From: Zetaproteobacteria bacterium
GTDB lineage: Bacteria; Pseudomonadota; Zetaproteobacteria; Mariprofundales; Mariprofundaceae
Assembly: GCA_021545665.1 (NCBI GenBank)
Contig: JAJRTX010000077.1
Coordinates: forward strand, 1 to 36,805
Direction: 5' to 3'
Length of the DNA: 36,805 nucleotides
In this document: positions 20,617-29,090 of the stretch, piece after piece
How positions within the stretch are numbered: position 1 is the stretch's first letter
How the letters are laid out: each line of letters starts with the position of its first letter
Translations under genes and position numbers: made by a program
The notes under the pieces: generated by a model
The model's database searches: none
The model's input: the letters and a program-made list of their open reading frames with translations, nothing else
What the model was told of the DNA's origin: nothing

Positions 20617-22198
20617 GCTTCCCCCTGTTTAGCAATTTATTCAGCAAGCTCCGTTCACCAAGGATAAATGCACAGATCAGGAAAATAACCATGCCGCCAA
20701 TTACAGCTGCTGTTAACCAGCCAAACTGGAGCGCTCCTCCTGCTGGCGGAAAGGCCCAGAGCATTTCAAATCCTGCCAGATAGCCAAGCATGACCAGACT
20801 GGCCCAGATAGCAGTTACCATGCGTTTTAAACTGTTGCTGTCAACCAGGGAGCCATGCGTTTTTGTAAGTCGCATGAATAACAGGCCAACATTGACAAAA
20901 GCGGCTACAGATGTGGCCAGTGCCAGCCCGACATAAGTCCAGAACTGCATAAAAATAATGGCCAGTATAATGTTAACGGCAACACTGACCGCCGCATATC
21001 GCATTGGTGCTTTGGCATTTTTGCTCGCATAACATGCGGTTGCCAGCAGTTTTACCCAGCAGAATGCGATTAAGCCAAAGGCATAGGCCTGCAAAGTCTG
21101 AGCGGTGGCAAAGCTGTCGCCATGAGAAAATTCTCCCCGTTCAAACAGTGTCACGATAATTGGTTCAGCCAGATAGAATATGCCCACTACTGATGGCAGG
21201 GTGATCCAGGTCAGCCAGGCTAGTCCTGAACGCAAATCATCGGCTGCCGACAATTGATTGCCTTTAGCCAGATGTTCCGAGAGTGTAGGCAGTAATGCGG
21301 TGCTCATGGCAATGCCGAACAGGGCTAATGGCAGCTGCACAATGCGGTCGGCATAGTACAGATAAGAGACCGCACCTGTATCCAGAAGGGTGGCCAGAAT
21401 AGTGCCGATGAGGATATTAATTTGGACAGCGGCAATAGCGAGCAGGGCCGGGCCAAACAGGCTAAGCGTCTCTCGAATCGCTGCTTGTCTGAATTTGAAA
21501 CTTAAACGGGGAACCCAGCCAATCTGTTTCAGCGCAGGGAACTGAATGGCAAGCTGTAATACACCGCCTACTATCACACCACAGGCTATGGCAAGTGCCG
21601 GATTCTGCATGGCTGGAGCCAGAAACAAGGCAGCAAGAATGATGGCTACATTCAACAGTGCCGGACTGGCAGCAGCAACGGAGAACTTTTTATAGGTGTT
21701 CAATACTCCCCATGCCATGGCAGCCAGTGAAATAAAGGCAAGATAGGGAAACATCCAACGTGCCAGTGTCAGCGCCTGTTGCCATCGATCCGGTTCGTCT
21801 GCAAAACCGGGGGCAAACAACAGCAGTAGCCAGGGCATGAAAATGATGCCCAGTAAGGTGAACAAGGTGAGAATAAGCAGCAGCAGAGTGGCAAGGGCGT
21901 TCAGATAGCGATGCGCCTCGATTTCCCCTTTTTCCAGCTGATTGGACAAAACAGGTACAAGCGCTACCGTTAATGTGCCTTCGGCAAACATGCGGCGGAA
22001 AAAATTGGGTAATTTAAAGGCTACAAAAAAGGCATCAGCCAGCGGGCCTGCACCCAGCATGCGAGCCAGTAAAATATCACGTACAAAACCCAGCACACGC
22101 GATAGCATTGTCCAGCTTCCAATTTTTGATGTGATGGTTAGCAGACTGGAAGGCGCAGTCTGTTCTGTTTGATTTGACTTGTTTTGTCCTGCCGCCAT
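20606..22198 (-). CDS. murJ: Lipid II flippase MurJ
   Basis: A 530-residue polytopic protein of the MOP superfamily that flips lipid II for peptidoglycan synthesis. The family N-terminus is clear: SWTMLSRVLGFVRDILLARMLG, then DAFFVAFKLPNFFRRMFAEGTLTVALVPVLS. It has about 14 hydrophobic helices, and the central FGIAMSTALLPTLSEHLAKG and TLFERGEFSHGDS are also typical. Basic residues in helix 1 (R of SRVLGFVRD) and after DAFFVAFKLPNFFRR correspond to the essential cavity arginines. It is divergent to rpsU, a classic murJ neighbour, and leads the exonuclease gene with an 11-base overlap. Confidence 0.97.
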   Translation of the reverse strand: MAAGQNKSNQTEQTAPSSLLTITSKIGSWTMLSRVLGFVRDILLARMLGAGPLADAFFVAFKLPNFFRRMFAEGTLTVALVPVLSNQLEKGEIEAHRYLNALATLLLLILTLFTLLGIIFMPWLLLLFAPGFADEPDRWQQALTLARWMFPYLAFISLAAMAWGVLNTYKKFSVAAASPALLNVAIILAALFLAPAMQNPALAIACGVIVGGVLQLAIQFPALKQIGWVPRLSFKFRQAAIRETLSLFGPALLAIAAVQINILIGTILATLLDTGAVSYLYYADRIVQLPLALFGIAMSTALLPTLSEHLAKGNQLSAADDLRSGLAWLTWITLPSVVGIFYLAEPIIVTLFERGEFSHGDSFATAQTLQAYAFGLIAFCWVKLLATACYASKNAKAPMRYAAVSVAVNIILAIIFMQFWTYVGLALATSVAAFVNVGLLFMRLTKTHGSLVDSNSLKRMVTAIWASLVMLGYLAGFEMLWAFPPAGGALQFGWLTAAVIGGMVIFLICAFILGERSLLNKLLNRGKHAS

Positions 22199-22328
22199 AA
22201 TTCGTCGCCCTTTTTTGACCTGTTGGGTCGCTGCCAGCCTAGCGCCGAGCAGTTAGAAGGGCGAGTCAATATGGTATCATACTGACTTGCTAAAGTTTTT
22301 GGGCTTGCCTAAGGGGGTGATGTTTTAC

Positions 22329-22544
22329 ATGCCAGGAATTAGAGTAAATCCTGATGAGCCATTTGAGATCGCACTGAAGCGATTCCGCAAACAGGTTGAA
22401 AAGGGTGGTGTTATTTCAGATTGCCGCCGCCGAGAAGCCTATGAGAAACCCTCTGTTGCGAAGAAACGCAAGGAAGCCGCTGCACATAAACGCCTGATGA
22501 AGCGCCTTCGTCGTGTTCGTATGCGTGAGAACCGCGACTACTAA
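22329..22544 (+). CDS. rpsU: 30S ribosomal protein S21
   Basis: A 71-residue very basic protein: MPGIRVNPDEPFEIALKRFRKQVEKGG, then RREAYEKPSVAKKRKEAAAHKR and a C-terminal arginine cluster, exactly S21. The start at 22329 matches the family; GGGGG lies 11 bases upstream. ATG at 22320 would add three residues and is too close to it. S21 is the first gene of the macromolecular synthesis cluster rpsU-yqeY-dnaG-rpoD and is followed by a strong terminator. Confidence 0.97.
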   Translation: MPGIRVNPDEPFEIALKRFRKQVEKGGVISDCRRREAYEKPSVAKKRKEAAAHKRLMKRLRRVRMRENRDY

Positions 22545-22566
22545 ACAAGTAGCAGGCTACGAATAG

Positions 22567-22598
22567 ATGCCGGGCCTTCGTGCCCGGCATTTTTTATT
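22567..22598 (+). terminator. Rho-independent terminator between rpsU and yqeY
   Basis: The stem ATGCCGGGC with GCCCGGCAT, a short CTTCGT loop, then TTTTTT. Only 15 bases separate it from the yqeY start, leaving no room for a promoter. Downstream expression therefore depends on read-through or internal promoters, like terminator T1 after rpsU in E. coli. Confidence 0.9.
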
Positions 22599-22613
22599 AA
22601 CTAGGGGAGAGCC

Positions 22614-23054
22614 ATGTTTGATCAATTAACCAATGATATGAAAGTAGCCATGAAAGCAAAAGACAAACCCCGACTTTCAGCTATTCGCATGTTGCGTGCA
22701 GCAATAAAAGACAAAGAAATCGAAGTCGGTCATGAGCTTGACGAAACTGAAGGTATGGCTGTTGTTTCATGCTTGCTGAAGCAGCGTAAAGATTCTGCCA
22801 GACAGTATGCGGATGCTGGCCGTAATGATCTGGCCGTTCCAGAGTTGGCTGAAGCTGAACTGCTTCAGGCTTATCTGCCTGAACAACTGAGTGACGAGGA
22901 TATAACTGTGATAGTCGATCAGGCTATTGCTGTTACCGGCGCCACCGACATGCGGGATATGGGTAAAGTGATGGCGATGGCAAAAGAAAAAGCGCAGGGG
23001 CGAGCTGATATGAGTAAGCTATCCGGTCTGGTCAAAGTACAGTTAAATTCCTGA
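22614..23054 (+). CDS. yqeY: GatB/YqeY domain-containing protein
   Basis: A 146-residue protein: DQLTNDMKVAMKAKDKPRLSAIRMLRAAIKDKEIEVG, RQYADAGRNDLAVPELAELE-like LLQAYLPEQLSDEDI, and MGKVMAMAKEKAQGRADMSKLSGLVK. This matches the YqeY family, related to the tail domain of the GatB amidotransferase subunit that contacts tRNA. Its own function is not settled. GGGGAGA precedes the ATG. The position between rpsU and dnaG is typical of many bacteria. Confidence 0.95.
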   Translation: MFDQLTNDMKVAMKAKDKPRLSAIRMLRAAIKDKEIEVGHELDETEGMAVVSCLLKQRKDSARQYADAGRNDLAVPELAEAELLQAYLPEQLSDEDITVIVDQAIAVTGATDMRDMGKVMAMAKEKAQGRADMSKLSGLVKVQLNS

Positions 23055-23096
23055 TTCTCTTGCATCCGGCTCTTTGTTGCACTACATAAGTAGTAT

Positions 23097-24839
23097 ATGA
23101 CTAATTTTTCTCCATCATTTTTGGATGAGGTGCTATCCCGCACTGATATCGTTGGAATTATTGCCCGCCACGTTGAGTTGAAAAAATCCGGATCCAATAT
23201 GATGGGTTTGTGTCCGTTCCATCATGAAAAATCACCGTCATTTTCGGTTTCCCCGGACAAGCAGCTGTATTACTGCTTTGGCTGCGGCAAAGGTGGTGGA
23301 GCTTTCCAGTTTTTGATGGATCATGATGGTTATGCTTTCCCTGAAGCCGTAGAATTTCTGGCTGAAAAAGCAGGGATGAAAGTGCCGCAGGCAACACGTA
23401 CTGATCCTGATGAGCAAGCTCGGCATCGGCAGGCACAGGACATGTTATCAAAAGCTTCCGATATTTTTGCTCGTAGTCTTCGCAGTGATCAGGGAAGTGA
23501 TGCCCGTGCCTATTTGAAACAGCGTGGACTATCGGAAGAGATTGTTCGTGATTATGGCCTGGGCTATGTGCCATCGGGTTATGGTTTTATGCAAAAGATG
23601 TTCGGCGAAGATAAGCATACGCTGGCCCAGCTGGAGGCTGTGGGCCTGCTGTTTAAAGGTGAGCGTGGATACGGTGACCGTTTTCGGAATCGCCTGATGT
23701 TTACCATTCGAGACCGGCGTGGCCATGTGGTCGGCTTTGGTGGTCGAGTGCTGGGGGATGGCGAGCCCAAATATCTGAATTCTCCGGAAACAGCCTGGTT
23801 TCATAAGTCTGATCTGTTATATGGCTTTTCCGAGCACCGCGATTTTATTCGTAAAGAGAAGCAATTGCTAGTAGTTGAAGGTTATATGGATGTGCTGACA
23901 CTGGCGGCATTTGGTCTGAAAATCGGATTGGCACCACTGGGTACAGCTATTGGTGAGCGCCAGATTCGCGATATTTTTCGTCTGCATGAGGCTCCGGTTT
24001 TTTGCTTTGATGGTGATCGTGCCGGGCGACAGGCGGCATGGCGGGCACTGGAGCGTATGCTGCCTGTACTCAAGGCCGAACTGACACCTCGATTTTTATA
24101 TCTTCCTGATGGCGAAGATCCCGATTCAATGCTAAATCTTGAAGGTGCCGAGGCATTCAAGTTGCGTTTGCAGGAGCAGTCCAAACCAGTGCTGGATACC
24201 TGGCTTATGGGTCTTAAACTGCTGGCTGGTCAGGGTGCTGACGGCAGAGCCCGCATGGCTAAAAAAGCTGATACCATGCTGGCCAGTATTACAGATCATT
24301 ATCTGCAACAGGCATGGCGTCAGGAAGTAGAGCGGGAAACCGGGATTTCACTACAACAGGGGCAGCGGCGAGCTGCATTAAAATCCACGCCTGCAATTTC
24401 GCGGCTTACAGGTAAATTAAGTGCTGTACAGGAAAGGTTTCTCTCTGCACTGATGCAGGATAATCAACGATTTCTGCAGCTACCCGAAATAGCCGTCAGT
24501 TACTTTGTTGACAATGCCAAGTTAAAGTCGCTATATTCACGCGCTTTTTCGATAAAAACGGATGCCAAAGATAATAATACCGACATCGCGAGCCAGTTGA
24601 TCCGGGAGTTTCCCGATGATCAAACCATGATTGCTCGCTGGGTGAATCAGGCAACCGTCCAAGATATTGAATTTGAACGTTTAATGTTGGCTATGGAAAC
24701 CAATCATATTACCCGTCTGCTGAGACAAAAGGCGGGGGATACGGATTTATCTGAGCGCATTAAATTGCAGAAGCGTATTAAAGAAATTGACCCCCAATGG
24801 CGCAAGCTAAATGAATTGCTGAACGAAACAGGAGCATAA
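23097..24839 (+). CDS. dnaG: DNA primase
   Basis: A 580-residue enzyme that makes RNA primers at replication forks. The N-terminal zinc finger has Cys39, His42, Cys60 and Cys63 (CPFH...YYCFGCG). The RNA polymerase core contains DRFRNRLMFTIRDRRGHVVGFGGR and the Toprim motifs LLVVEGYMDVL and FCFDGDRAGRQAAWRALE. A helical C-terminal DnaB-binding domain covers about residues 440-580. No clear Shine-Dalgarno precedes the ATG at 23097, which fits the low expression usual for dnaG. The stop is 3 bases before the rpoD start. Confidence 0.98.
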   Translation: MTNFSPSFLDEVLSRTDIVGIIARHVELKKSGSNMMGLCPFHHEKSPSFSVSPDKQLYYCFGCGKGGGAFQFLMDHDGYAFPEAVEFLAEKAGMKVPQATRTDPDEQARHRQAQDMLSKASDIFARSLRSDQGSDARAYLKQRGLSEEIVRDYGLGYVPSGYGFMQKMFGEDKHTLAQLEAVGLLFKGERGYGDRFRNRLMFTIRDRRGHVVGFGGRVLGDGEPKYLNSPETAWFHKSDLLYGFSEHRDFIRKEKQLLVVEGYMDVLTLAAFGLKIGLAPLGTAIGERQIRDIFRLHEAPVFCFDGDRAGRQAAWRALERMLPVLKAELTPRFLYLPDGEDPDSMLNLEGAEAFKLRLQEQSKPVLDTWLMGLKLLAGQGADGRARMAKKADTMLASITDHYLQQAWRQEVERETGISLQQGQRRAALKSTPAISRLTGKLSAVQERFLSALMQDNQRFLQLPEIAVSYFVDNAKLKSLYSRAFSIKTDAKDNNTDIASQLIREFPDDQTMIARWVNQATVQDIEFERLMLAMETNHITRLLRQKAGDTDLSERIKLQKRIKEIDPQWRKLNELLNETGA

Positions 24840-24842
24840 CGC

Positions 24843-26822
24843 ATGGCAAAGAACAGTCAGGAGCAAATAGCTATCAGCGAACTTGGCACATTAATGGCCA
24901 AGGGCAAGCAGGCTGGGTTTATTACCTATGAAGAACTGAATAAACATTTACCCGGTGGTCTGGTTTCTGCTGATCGGGTTGAACAGATGATTAATGTGTT
25001 CACAGAAATGGGTATTGAAGTTGTTGATCCTGAACGTGCGCCAACCGGCGCTTATGCGATGCGTAAAGATCGCTTGCGCAAAGAAGACTCGGCTTTGCGT
25101 GCTGACACGTCTCAGCTCGGCACAGTCGTTCGCATTGATGATCCGGTTCGTATGTATCTGCGTGAAATGGGTACGGTTGAATTGTTGACACGTGAAGGTG
25201 AAATAGAAATTGCGCGCCGTATCGAAGAAGGCCGTATGCAAATGCATGAGGCCATTTGTCTGTGTCCATCGACTTTCCGTGAAATCATGCTGTTGGGTGA
25301 AAGAATCATTGAAATTCGTGATGAGGCGCTGGCGAGTGGTGAAGATCCCAATTTCCGGGATATTATTGATGTAGATGAGAAGGTCGTTAATTCGGCGGCA
25401 ATCAAAGAATATGAAAACCGTATGAATCGAAGCGAAGATGATGATGAGCCGGTAGAAACGGAACCAAAACTGGATGCTGAACAGCTCTCTGCAGCGATTA
25501 AAGCGCGCAAAGCAACACCGGATGGAACACCGATGATGGAGACTATCATCACCAAGGAAGAGCAGCTGGAAGAAGCACTTGTTCATTTTGGCAATGCCAA
25601 GAAGTTGCATGATGAATTTATAATCCTGAGAAAGAGGCTTGAAAGAAAACCCAATGATACAAAAACACAGCTGAAAAGCCGGAAAGTTTTAAACGCTATG
25701 CTGCTGGAGCTGATTAGCATTCCATTTTCTCCACGTCAGCTTGAGCAATTGGTTCAACGATTTAAAAATGCCGTTGAAAGAGTGCGTCGTTTTGAACGTA
25801 CGATCCGTGATTATGCACTGAAAGCACGGATGCCGCGAAAGCTGTTCCTTGAAACATTCCCGCCAATGGAGGCAGATGAGCGCTGGGTGGATGGCCTGCT
25901 CAGGCAGCATAAGGATGCAGCCTGGAATGAGGCTATTGAAGAAATATCGGGTAAGATCAAGGAAAATCAGCGCCGATTAAAACGTGTTGAGCAGGAAACC
26001 GAAATGAATGTGATCGAGCTCAAGGAAGTGGCGCGTAAACTGACTATGGGTGAAGCCAAGATGCGTCAGGCCAAGCGTGAAATGATTGAGGCCAACCTGC
26101 GCCTGGTCATTTCCATTGCCAAAAAATATACCAACCGTGGCCTGGGTTTCCTTGATCTGATTCAGGAAGGCAATATCGGCCTGATGAAAGCGGTGGAAAA
26201 ATTCGAATGGCGCCGTGGTTACAAGTTCTCTACCTATGCGACCTGGTGGATTCGTCAGGCCATCACACGTTCCATTGCCGATCAGGCCCGAACCATTCGA
26301 ATCCCTGTGCATATGATTGAAACGATCAATAAGATGATGCGTGTTTCACGTCAGATAGCGCAGGAAATTGGTCGTGAGCCAACGCCGGAAGAGTTGGCTA
26401 AACATCTTGAAATGCCTGTTGAGAAGGTTATGCAGATTCTGGAAGTAGCCAAGGAGCCTGTTTCACTGGAAACACCTATTGGTGATGATGAGGATTCCCA
26501 GCTTGGTGATTTCGTCGAAGATGATAAAGCTGAAAACCCACTTGATTCTGCAGTCAACGCCGCATTATCCAAAGTGACTCTGGATGTGCTGGAGAATTTA
26601 ACAGACCGTGAGCAGAAAGTATTACGCATGCGTTTTGGGATCGGCATGAATACCGATCATACACTGGAAGAAGTGGGTAAACAGTTTGGTGTTACACGTG
26701 AGCGCATCCGGCAAATCGAGGCCAAGGCCTTGCGTAAGCTTCGGCATCCATCCAGGGCTCAGAAACTGAAGACATTTGCTGAGGCTCCTGAAGCTGCATT
26801 ACAGGTTGAAATAGGCCGCTAG
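24843..26822 (+). CDS. rpoD: RNA polymerase primary sigma factor (sigma70)
   Basis: A 659-residue housekeeping sigma. Region 1.1 has [27 protein letters not shown]; region 1.2 has [31 protein letters not shown]; a non-conserved region of proteobacterial size follows. Region 2 has [61 protein letters not shown], and region 4.2 has [31 protein letters not shown]. It starts 3 bases after dnaG with GGAG upstream. It is both the partner of the 6S RNAs encoded in this window and the factor for their promoters. Confidence 0.99.
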   Translation: MAKNSQEQIAISELGTLMAKGKQAGFITYEELNKHLPGGLVSADRVEQMINVFTEMGIEVVDPERAPTGAYAMRKDRLRKEDSALRADTSQLGTVVRIDDPVRMYLREMGTVELLTREGEIEIARRIEEGRMQMHEAICLCPSTFREIMLLGERIIEIRDEALASGEDPNFRDIIDVDEKVVNSAAIKEYENRMNRSEDDDEPVETEPKLDAEQLSAAIKARKATPDGTPMMETIITKEEQLEEALVHFGNAKKLHDEFIILRKRLERKPNDTKTQLKSRKVLNAMLLELISIPFSPRQLEQLVQRFKNAVERVRRFERTIRDYALKARMPRKLFLETFPPMEADERWVDGLLRQHKDAAWNEAIEEISGKIKENQRRLKRVEQETEMNVIELKEVARKLTMGEAKMRQAKREMIEANLRLVISIAKKYTNRGLGFLDLIQEGNIGLMKAVEKFEWRRGYKFSTYATWWIRQAITRSIADQARTIRIPVHMIETINKMMRVSRQIAQEIGREPTPEELAKHLEMPVEKVMQILEVAKEPVSLETPIGDDEDSQLGDFVEDDKAENPLDSAVNAALSKVTLDVLENLTDREQKVLRMRFGIGMNTDHTLEEVGKQFGVTRERIRQIEAKALRKLRHPSRAQKLKTFAEAPEAALQVEIGR

Positions 26823-26885
26823 GAGGCTGTCTTTAATATGCATGATTTGTTTCATACTAATCAGCAGTCTCCTTTATATTTTCAG
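26821..26885 (+). terminator. Probable terminator after rpoD
   Basis: AGGAGGCTG (26821-26829, starting in the stop codon) pairs with CAGTCTCCT (26865-26873; one G-T pair), followed by TTATATTTT. The loop is long (35 bases), so the terminator assignment is moderate. It lies between the convergent rpoD and ymdB. Confidence 0.5.
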
Positions 26886-26888
26886 TAA

Positions 26889-27683
26889 TTATGCTGGCGG
26901 AATATGAATGCGCCGGATTGTACAACTCTGACGCGTGTTCGGATCAATTTTGACCAGGGTGGCAAAAATACTGGCACCACGCTCGACGGCTTCGAAGCGT
27001 TCAGGAAGTCGCTGAACCATTCGCTTGAGAGCACTTTCAACCTTCATGCCGATAATTGATTGATAGGATCCGGTCATGCCGATATCTGTCTGGTAAGCTG
27101 TACCTCCGGCATGAATGATCTCATCACAAGTGGGAATATGCGTGTGCGTACCGTAGACGAATGAAGCCCGCCCATCCAGATACCACCCCATGCCCATTTT
27201 TTCGCTGCTTGCTTCTGCATGCATGTCAACAAGGATGGCACTGATATCTTCAGGGATAGCCTCTATAGCTCTGTCAACTGCGGCAAACGGGCAATCCCAT
27301 GTTCCCATAAAAACCTGACCAATCACATTAATAACTGCTATTTTATGCCCTGCTGCAGTTTCCCGTACGGTCCAGCCGCGTCCAGGGGCGTAGTTCGTAA
27401 AGTTCATTGGACGGACAAAACGATCATCTTCGTCGATCAGATCCAGAAATGTGCGTTGATCCCAGCAATGGTTGCCGTTGGTCAATACATCAATACCAAG
27501 ATCAAACATGTCATTGGCGATTTTACCGGTCAGGCCAAAGCCATGGGCAAGGTTTTCTCCATTGGCAACAACAAAGTCAAGGCGATGGGTGTCAATAAGT
27601 ACAGGCAAATGTTCTGTTAATGCTCGTCGCCCGGCCTTGCCGATGATGTCACCAATCACCAGAATGTTTAGCTGTTCTGACAT
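26889..27683 (-). CDS. ymdB: YmdB-type (TIGR00282) metallophosphoesterase
   Basis: A 264-residue enzyme of the YmdB family, shown in Bacillus to hydrolyse 2',3'-cyclic nucleotides. Motifs are ILVIGDIIGKAGRRAL (Asp), VVANGENLAHGFGLT (Asn-Gly-Glu-Asn), VLTNGNHCWDQR (Asn and His), LVDMHAEASSEKMGMGWYLDGR (His), and YGTHTHIPTCDE (His-x-His), which together form the dinuclear metal site. TDIGMTGSYQSIIGMK is also diagnostic. It overlaps the end of the 5-formyl-THF cyclo-ligase gene by 16 bases, so they are co-transcribed. Confidence 0.95.
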   Translation of the reverse strand: MSEQLNILVIGDIIGKAGRRALTEHLPVLIDTHRLDFVVANGENLAHGFGLTGKIANDMFDLGIDVLTNGNHCWDQRTFLDLIDEDDRFVRPMNFTNYAPGRGWTVRETAAGHKIAVINVIGQVFMGTWDCPFAAVDRAIEAIPEDISAILVDMHAEASSEKMGMGWYLDGRASFVYGTHTHIPTCDEIIHAGGTAYQTDIGMTGSYQSIIGMKVESALKRMVQRLPERFEAVERGASIFATLVKIDPNTRQSCTIRRIHIPPA

Positions 27684-28252
27684 TCAATGATCTCCTTCTC
27701 AGTGATGATACAATCCATCGGCATGTCATGCTCTTTGACAGGGATAGAGGCCACCTCCTGGCAGGAGAATGCTAAACCGACGATTTGCTGTATAGATTGC
27801 CGGTGTTGAGCCAGCCAGTAATCAAAACAGCCTTTGCCCATGCCTAGGCGATTTCCTTTTCTGTCAAATGCTGCCAATGGGCAAATTAATATGCTTGTAC
27901 CTGATTCAGCATGCCACAGGTCACCGGCATCCGGTTCAAGAATGCCAAAGAAGCCTCTATTCCACTGTGTTGAGGATGAAACTCTATGCCATTCCATATG
28001 TTCATGGTGGTGTGTGACGGGAGCATAGATATAAAAACTCGATTGCCGGAACAGTGCATTTACATCAACTTCTGATGGCAAGGCTTGATATGTTAACAAG
28101 CACATGGGTTGAAAATCCCGGGTTTCCAGATGCTGGTGTAGAGATTTGAGGATACTTTGAGAATAAATTTTGCGTTGATGAGTAGATAGAGCCTTGCGAT
28201 TTTTCAGGGCCTCATCTCTTTGCCTTTGCTTGCTTGCTGATGTTATAATCAT
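27668..28252 (-). CDS. fau: 5-formyltetrahydrofolate cyclo-ligase
   Basis: A 194-residue enzyme converting 5-formyl-THF to methenyl-THF with ATP. Motifs are the N-terminal KQRQRDEALKNRKALSTHQR, LLTYQALPSEVDVNALF, the C-terminal LICPLAAFDRKGNRLGMGKGCFDYWLAQ (glycine-rich MGxGxGxFD-type signature, here GMGKGCFDYWL), and GLAFSCQEV followed by HDMPMDCIITE. It lies directly downstream of zapA and 6S RNA, the arrangement known from E. coli (zapA-ssrS-fau/ygfA). It overlaps ymdB. Confidence 0.95.
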   Translation of the reverse strand: MIITSASKQRQRDEALKNRKALSTHQRKIYSQSILKSLHQHLETRDFQPMCLLTYQALPSEVDVNALFRQSSFYIYAPVTHHHEHMEWHRVSSSTQWNRGFFGILEPDAGDLWHAESGTSILICPLAAFDRKGNRLGMGKGCFDYWLAQHRQSIQQIVGLAFSCQEVASIPVKEHDMPMDCIITEKEIIECQNS

Positions 28253-28296
28253 GGTAACAGACTCGAATATTAGTTGTAATGCAAGGGATTAAAAAA

Positions 28297-28478
28297 GGGC
28301 GCCCCCACGTTGACGTAATGGCAAACAGTCGTCGAACCCTCTAACAAGAGGTGGGTGCTGCACCCCGGCATCAGGTATCCCCACAGAGGGGACGCTCACA
28401 ACCAAGGTAGATAAGCTCCCGTTCGACAAGTATCGGCTCAGGCAACATTCTGCCATTCGTTCAACGCAGGGGCACTTT
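28297..28478 (-). ncRNA. ssrS: 6S RNA (canonical locus between zapA and fau)
   Basis: Lies exactly where 6S RNA is found in many proteobacteria, on the same strand as both neighbours. The minus strand reads GCCTGAGCCGATAC near its 5' side; the E. coli RNA has the matching CCUGAGCCGAUA. The ends form the closing stem: GCCCCTGCGTTGAACGAATG (from about 28476) with the 3' arm that includes CATTACGTCAACGTGGGGGC (down to about 28301), with mismatches. A TTTTTT (28296-28291) follows the 3' arm. The length of about 180 nt is typical. The 5' end overlaps the last codons and stop of zapA. A promoter inside zapA is not obvious; a candidate is TTGATG-19-TATACT in the zapA 3' region. Confidence 0.88.
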
Positions 28479-28754
28479 TGCTAAACCTTCTGCCTGTGAG
28501 ACTACACCGTCAAGTATAGAGATCAAGCCATCAAATCCATCAATTTTTACCTGATTGCTCTGGAGTAACTTTCCGGCCAGGTTCAGAGCTACCAGCGTAA
28601 GCAAGCGGTCAGATGCGACAGTTGCCCCCATCTGTCTGAGCTCATCAATATGCTCCTGTACCATTCCTGCGGCTGCTGAAACCTGCTCCGGATCATCATC
28701 AGTCAATATGGTGAAATTGCGTCCCATCAGTTCGATTTCTACAGCATGGCTCAT
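28461..28754 (-). CDS. zapA: Cell division protein ZapA
   Basis: A 97-residue FtsZ-ring-associated protein: VEIELMGRNFTILTDDDPEQVSAAAGMVQEHIDELR, then ATVASDRLLTLVALNLAGKLL and a coiled-coil tail. This is the usual ZapA globular head plus helix at family length. It starts in an ATGA overlap with the upstream ZapB-like gene. Its final codons (Lys-Val-Pro-Leu-Arg-stop) lie within the 5' closing arm of the 6S RNA. Confidence 0.93.
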   Translation of the reverse strand: MSHAVEIELMGRNFTILTDDDPEQVSAAAGMVQEHIDELRQMGATVASDRLLTLVALNLAGKLLQSNQVKIDGFDGLISILDGVVSQAEGLAKVPLR

Positions 28755-29038
28755 GAAATAGTAGTTACCTGATCAGAAATAAGTTTATCAAGTTTCTCCA
28801 TGGCATGTGAGACTCTTGCTTTTGCTTCGAGTCTACCATTCTGCAATGCGTCAAGCTCACCTTCCAGCGTTTGCACCTGATCGCGGCGTTTACGTAATTC
28901 ATTTTCAGCAATGCGGATAACTTCACGCATACGATGATTATCAGCAATGATCTTTTCCATATTCCGCCGAATGGTTGACAGGTAATCTGATAATTGTTCA
29001 ATGCGTACTTCCAGAGCCTGTTGCGGAGATTCATTCAT
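28751..29038 (-). CDS. ZapB-like coiled-coil cell division protein
   Basis: A 95-residue, almost entirely coiled-coil protein: LEVRIEQLSDYLSTIRRNMEKIIADNHRMREVIRIAENELRKRRDQVQTLEGELDALQNG, with heptad leucines and isoleucines. Small coiled-coil genes directly before zapA commonly encode ZapB- or TIGR02449-type proteins that bridge ZapA at the Z-ring. The 4-base overlap with zapA supports this. The sequence is too low in complexity to prove the family. A TTGACC-17-TTCAAT promoter lies just upstream. Confidence 0.75.
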   Translation of the reverse strand: MNESPQQALEVRIEQLSDYLSTIRRNMEKIIADNHRMREVIRIAENELRKRRDQVQTLEGELDALQNGRLEAKARVSHAMEKLDKLISDQVTTIS

Positions 29039-29044
29039 AGGTGC

Positions 29045-29073
29045 ATTGAATCACTGAGTGTCCTTGCGGTCAA
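29045..29073 (-). promoter_or_regulatory. Candidate sigma70 promoter of zapB-like/zapA/6S/fau
   Basis: On the minus strand TTGACC (29073-29068), a 17-base spacer, and TTCAAT (29050-29045). The predicted start site, near 29038, coincides with the ATG of the ZapB-like gene, so that transcript would be leaderless or nearly so. Confidence 0.4.
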
Positions 29074-29090
29074 CTCAAAACTCATGAATA

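Noticed and set aside
28297..28478. tRNA-like or terminator-only reading of the structured gap between zapA and fau
   Set aside because: Length, closing stem, conserved blocks and gene order identify 6S RNA; no cloverleaf can be drawn.
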